The notes beneath the pieces are model-generated. The model was not told where the DNA came from. It made no database searches and saw only the letters and a program-made list of their open reading frames with translations. Source: Holophagae bacterium (lineage in GTDB: Bacteria; Acidobacteriota; Holophagae; Acanthopleuribacterales; Acanthopleuribacteraceae). From it: DNA of 64,000 nt. Where the stretch lies: assembly GCA_030429565.1 (NCBI GenBank), contig JAUIFE010000003.1, positions 62,001-126,000 on the forward strand, read 5' to 3'. The position numbers and the translations under genes are program-made. Numbering within the stretch: position 1 is the stretch's first letter; every line of letters begins with the position of its first letter. Below are positions 60,652-64,000 of this stretch, one piece after another.

Positions 60652-61503
60652 ATGTCGTCCACTTTCCGCGAGAAGCTCAATCGAAAGGTCCTCCATTTTT
60701 GGACCCTCAATCGCCAGCGGATTATCATTATCTCCCTGATCCTGGCTTTCTTGATTGCCTATTTCGCGCCCAATATTTTTATCCAAGTTTATCCCGGACA
60801 GCGCGGCGTCTTGTGGCGGCGTTTCCTGGGCGGCACCCAGCTTACCCGCACCTACAATGAGGGCATTAACATCATCCCGCCCTGGGACAAAATGTACATT
60901 TACGACACCCGCCTGCAGGAAATCAAAGACACCGTCACCATGATCAACCGCAGCGGTATGGTCATTGATGTCTCCATTTCGGCGCGTTTTCATCCCATTC
61001 CCGACCGTCTGCCGCTGCTGCACCAAAAAGTGGGACCCGACTATAAAACGAAGGTGCTGCACCCTGAACTGATTTCCGCCATTCGCCAAGTGCTCGGTGA
61101 TTTTGAAGCCGAGGAAATTTATTCCAGCGACGAGAATGGCCTTTTGCAAAGCATCATGGCCCGTTTGCGCCAAGAGCTCGGCAACCGTTATGTAGAAGTT
61201 GACGACGTCCTTATCACCAAACTCACCTTGCCCGACGACATCCAGCACTCCATTCAGGAGAAGTTGACCAAGGAACAAAATGCCTTGGCCCACGAGTTCA
61301 TCCTGCAACGGGAACGCAAAGAACTGGAACGTCGCCAAATTGAAGCCGCCGGCATTCGCGCCTTCGAACAAATTTCGGGCATTAATATCCTGCAATGGCG
61401 GGGTCTCGAGGTAACCCAGGCGTTGGCCACCTCGCCCAACGCCAAAATCATCGTGATTGGCACCGACGAGAAAAGTCTCCCGGTCATCTTAAACAGTCAG
61501 TAA
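60652..61503 (+). CDS. SPFH/Band 7 (prohibitin-like) membrane protein
   Basis: 283 residues, GAGG about 8 bases before the ATG. One transmembrane segment at about 23-42 (RIIIISLILAFLIAYFAPNI) after a basic N-terminus. VYPGQRGVLWRRFLGGT and EGINIIPPWDKMYIYDTR are prohibitin-type openings of the SPFH domain (about 45-200). It is followed by a charged helix (210-250, EKLTKEQNALAHEF, RERKELERRQIEA), the oligomerising coiled coil. Bacterial SPFH proteins form membrane rings that organise lipid domains or control proteases such as FtsH. No partner protease is next to it. It is co-transcribed with a tiny membrane protein 15 bases downstream. Confidence 0.9.
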   Translation: MSSTFREKLNRKVLHFWTLNRQRIIIISLILAFLIAYFAPNIFIQVYPGQRGVLWRRFLGGTQLTRTYNEGINIIPPWDKMYIYDTRLQEIKDTVTMINRSGMVIDVSISARFHPIPDRLPLLHQKVGPDYKTKVLHPELISAIRQVLGDFEAEEIYSSDENGLLQSIMARLRQELGNRYVEVDDVLITKLTLPDDIQHSIQEKLTKEQNALAHEFILQRERKELERRQIEAAGIRAFEQISGINILQWRGLEVTQALATSPNAKIIVIGTDEKSLPVILNSQ

Positions 61504-61518
61504 CCCCCGGAGGTAACG

Positions 61519-61740
61519 ATGTATTACTACCTGGCCTATACCATTTTGTGTGTGATTGTCGGCATGCTCGGCTCGCGTACTCAAATTGGCTTTTGGGGTT
61601 TCTTCTTCTTGTCGTTTTTATTTACGCCGCTGATTGGTTTCATGATTGTGGTTCTCGGCCAGCCGCGTTCCGTTCCCAAAACGACCGTGCGTCAGAAAGT
61701 GGTTCACGTTCATTTCGAAGAAGAACACGATAAATCATAA
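61519..61740 (+). CDS. Small membrane protein downstream of SPFH gene
   Basis: 73 residues, GGAGG 5 bases before the ATG. Two hydrophobic segments (about 2-17 and 22-47, with a GSRTQIGFWG turn between them). They are followed by a charged tail with KVVHVHFEEEHDKS that could face the cytoplasm. The GFWGFFFLSFLFTPLIGFMIV pattern recalls small two-helix proteins annotated only as hypothetical. Tight coupling to the SPFH gene suggests it is a partner or modulator; that is inference. Confidence 0.85.
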   Translation: MYYYLAYTILCVIVGMLGSRTQIGFWGFFFLSFLFTPLIGFMIVVLGQPRSVPKTTVRQKVVHVHFEEEHDKS

Positions 61741-61849
61741 AGCTTCGACCCGAATTGGGCGATTTTGTAAGGTAGTGGGTTTGGCTTATCCGTAAGCGTT
61801 TTGTCGCCGGTCCGCACCCTCGCTCGCGCTTTGATTTCGGCAACAGGCT

Positions 61850-64000
61850 GTGTCTCTCTTGGCTATTCTTTTACGAAATGCAACATTTTGGTGGTGCCTG
61901 TCGCTGTTGATCGGCCTGCTGCCGCTGTGGGCCGCGCCCAATCCGCCCGGCCTGCCGCTGATTCGCAATTTCTCCAGCCAAACAACCGGCGCCCACGGCC
62001 AGAATTGGAGCGTGACCACCGGGCCGCCTGGCTGGCTCTATTTCGCCAACAGCGATGGGTTGTTGGTTTATGACGGCGTGACCTGGCATTTGCACCGCAT
62101 GCCCAACGGCTCCATTTTGCGCTCGCTCATGACCGCCCCCGACGGCACCGTTTACTTCGGCGCCGAGGGTGATTTTGGGTTTTTTCGACCCGATCAGGGC
62201 GCGCGTATTGAGGTGCAATCATTGCTGCCCAAATTGCCCGAATCCGAACGACAACTGCGCCAGGTTTGGGATATTTACTACCATGAGGGCCGCATCGTTT
62301 TTATTACCGCCGGTAAAATCCTCATCTACCATCCCAAACTCGATGTTTTTAAAGTGGTTCACGACAGCCACCAGTTCCATACCTCCTTCCAAGTCGGCGG
62401 GCGCCTTTACGTGCGGCGCTTTAACGCCGGCTTGGCCTGTTTGGTCGGCGATGGGCTCCAACCCGTTCCGTCCGGCGACTTTTTTGCCGACAAACGCCTG
62501 CACGGTTTGCTGCCGTTTGGCGACGCCTTGTTGGCCGTGACTTTGACCCACGGCTGTTTTTTGTACCGGCCGGATCATCCCGATCCCGCCAAGCAAGTGC
62601 AAGCGCTGGCGGGACCCGTCAACGATTTCCTCAAAGAGAACCAAGCTTACCGCGCGCTTTTTGTCGATGAGGATCGGCTGGCAATCGCCACCTTATTGAA
62701 CGGCCTCATCTTGGTGGATCGCGACATGAACCTGTTGCTGCATCTCAACAAAGACGCCGGCTTGGTCGACAACAGCGTGTTTGATTTACATCTCGATCCC
62801 TTTCAGCACCTGTGGGTGACCGGCAACAACGGCATCAGCATGGTCGGTCTCAACGAGCCGCCGCGTTTTTTTCCGCCCGATCACGGTTACCAGTCTTCGC
62901 CGCAGGTGGTGACCTTGCACCGCGACCGGCTTTACGTGGCTACCTTTCGCGGTGTTTATTATCGCGATTGGCGGCCCGAGGCCAATGCCTTGGCACCGTT
63001 TCGCGCCGTCACCGATTACCCCGATTCGGCTTGGTGCATTGCCCACGACCGCGACAGCTTGCTGGTTGGCGGCAAGTCGCATGTGCGCCGCATTGTTGCC
63101 GACCGTTCCGAGGACTTGTTCCAAACCGACGCGCCGATTTTTGCCATTGAGCCCGTTGTCGGCCGCGACGATGTCATGTTGCTCGGTGCCCGCAACGGTT
63201 TGCACATCATGCAACGCGACGGCGACACATGGCGTTACCTGCACAAACTCGAGGGTTTTGAGCACAGCGTCGAGTACATCGTCACCGACAGCGACGGCAA
63301 TTACTGGCTCAGCTACACTGGGCAAGGCATGTGGCGCATTACCTTGCGCGCTGATTTGCGCGGACCCGCCGTGGTTGAGGCTTTCGACCAGCGCAATGGT
63401 TTGCCCACCGACCTCGGCAACCGGCCCTTCGTCATCGACGGCAAGGTTTTGGTTGCCACCCAAGCCGGCGTTTACCGGCGCCGCGATGCCGGCTCCGTGT
63501 TTGAACCCGATGTTTCGTTGAACCAACGTTTGCCGCAACCGCTGCCGGTCGTGCTGCACTTAGCTGAGGACCGCGCCGGCAACCTGTGGTTGCAAACCAA
63601 AAGGCAAAGTAGCCAGGATGCTGGGCCACTGCACCAAGTTGGCTTCTTGAGTGCCGCCGAGCGCGCCGACGATACGCCCATTAACGCCGTTTCGCTCGTG
63701 GCCGATCAGCGTTTGACCGCGTTGATGCCCTTGGCCGACGGTTCCGTGTTTTTCATCGACAACGACCAACTGACCTCCTACGCCGCCGGCTTGAGCACCG
63801 CTGATCACGAGCCGCCGTTTCGCGCTTTTGTGACCGCCATTCGCGATCCGCGCGATGATCGCGTCATGTTGACGCCCAGTTTGGATCGTCTGCCGCCCGC
63901 GCACAGTTTTGGTGCCTCGCAAAACGGCTTTCGCTTCAACTTCACCCAAAACTACCTGGCCTATCCAGAGCTCATGGAATACCAGTATTACTTGGAGGGT
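61850..64000 (+). CDS. Propeller-type two-component sensor/regulator with Y_Y_Y domain, 3' end outside window
   Basis: The frame runs 717 codons to the window edge without a stop. There is no in-frame ATG at the start; GTG 61850 or TTG 61859 opens a signal peptide (AILLRNATFWWCLSLLIGLLPLWA, then APNPPG) of which I give the GTG start. The body is a chain of propeller blades: FSSQTTGAHGQNWSVTTGP, GWLYFANSDGLLVYDG, DGTVYFGAEGDFGFF, DPFQHLWVTGNNGISMV, DSDGNYWLSYTGQGMW and DRAGNLWLQT. Then comes the start of a Y_Y_Y domain (GFRFNFTQNYLAYPELMEYQYYLEG region). Proteins of this build usually continue with a transmembrane helix and a histidine kinase, diguanylate cyclase or DNA-binding domain; which one lies outside. 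The sensor part faces the periplasm. Confidence 0.85.
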   Translation, partial: MSLLAILLRNATFWWCLSLLIGLLPLWAAPNPPGLPLIRNFSSQTTGAHGQNWSVTTGPPGWLYFANSDGLLVYDGVTWHLHRMPNGSILRSLMTAPDGTVYFGAEGDFGFFRPDQGARIEVQSLLPKLPESERQLRQVWDIYYHEGRIVFITAGKILIYHPKLDVFKVVHDSHQFHTSFQVGGRLYVRRFNAGLACLVGDGLQPVPSGDFFADKRLHGLLPFGDALLAVTLTHGCFLYRPDHPDPAKQVQALAGPVNDFLKENQAYRALFVDEDRLAIATLLNGLILVDRDMNLLLHLNKDAGLVDNSVFDLHLDPFQHLWVTGNNGISMVGLNEPPRFFPPDHGYQSSPQVVTLHRDRLYVATFRGVYYRDWRPEANALAPFRAVTDYPDSAWCIAHDRDSLLVGGKSHVRRIVADRSEDLFQTDAPIFAIEPVVGRDDVMLLGARNGLHIMQRDGDTWRYLHKLEGFEHSVEYIVTDSDGNYWLSYTGQGMWRITLRADLRGPAVVEAFDQRNGLPTDLGNRPFVIDGKVLVATQAGVYRRRDAGSVFEPDVSLNQRLPQPLPVVLHLAEDRAGNLWLQTKRQSSQDAGPLHQVGFLSAAERADDTPINAVSLVADQRLTALMPLADGSVFFIDNDQLTSYAAGLSTADHEPPFRAFVTAIRDPRDDRVMLTPSLDRLPPAHSFGASQNGFRFNFTQNYLAYPELMEYQYYLEG

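Noticed and set aside
1..64000. CRISPR array, insertion sequence or prophage
   Set aside because: No short spaced repeats, transposase, integrase or phage structural gene was seen; the large repeats are within coding modules.

Overview
The window reads as ordinary bacterial DNA of fairly high GC (a sampled line of the giant gene is 38 of 60 G or C). Most genes have a clear GGAGG-type ribosome binding site. The gene content is giant secreted multi-domain proteins, Tat-exported proteins, a methylcrotonyl-CoA carboxylase-type operon, an SPFH protein and a propeller-type signalling protein. This suits a free-living, probably aquatic, Gram-negative heterotroph. My best guess is an Acidobacteriota lineage such as the Acanthopleuribacter relatives, but no rRNA or marker gene confirms it. 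I see no rRNA, tRNA, CRISPR array, transposase or phage gene.

Region 1 (1-33,330) is half of the window and holds two giant paralogous genes in tandem on the + strand. The first is cut by the window start, leaving 3,221 codons. The second is complete, about 7,639 residues, with a signal peptide. It carries a unique N-terminal domain, about 20 carboxypeptidase-regulatory-like beta-sandwich modules, a long block of Gly-rich beta-helix-like units, Ig/FN3 modules, six LamG-like jellyroll modules and a last beta-helix-like unit. The last 9.67 kb of gene 2 aligns end to end with all that is visible of gene 1.

Region 2 (33,345-36,430, - strand) holds two copies of an unfamiliar two-gene cassette: a Tat-signal protein of about 238 residues, then a leaderless Cys-rich protein of about 170 residues that looks like a degenerate LytM/M23 domain. 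The copies share a motif about 0.4 kb upstream. Next comes a + strand membrane-anchored protein of unknown function.

Region 3 (39,277-42,870, - strand) is a two-gene operon in which both enzymes carry an N-terminal Rieske [2Fe-2S] domain: a glutamate-synthase-like FMN/3Fe-4S protein and a ThDP-dependent acetolactate-synthase-like protein.

Region 4 (43,139-47,589, - strand) is a four-gene cluster of unrecognised proteins. Three share a helix-then-strand module. One of these genes and the DNA upstream of the cluster are markedly AT-rich.

Region 5 (48,119-56,000) holds a fructosamine-kinase/DJ-1-family pair (possible glycation repair), a secreted M28 peptidase, a lone cobQ, a secreted PQQ-type sugar dehydrogenase and a secreted beta-rich protein with three internal repeats.

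Region 6 (56,366-60,017, - strand) is the carboxylase operon, with the biotin-carboxylase and biotin-carrier parts encoded by two genes overlapping by ATGA. Region 7 (60,652-64,000, + strand) holds an SPFH/prohibitin-like protein, a tiny membrane protein and the start of a large propeller/Y_Y_Y sensor that runs off the window.

The best candidates for something undescribed are the duplicated Tat/LytM-like cassette, the double-Rieske operon and the helix-strand cluster. The functional ideas about them are inference.
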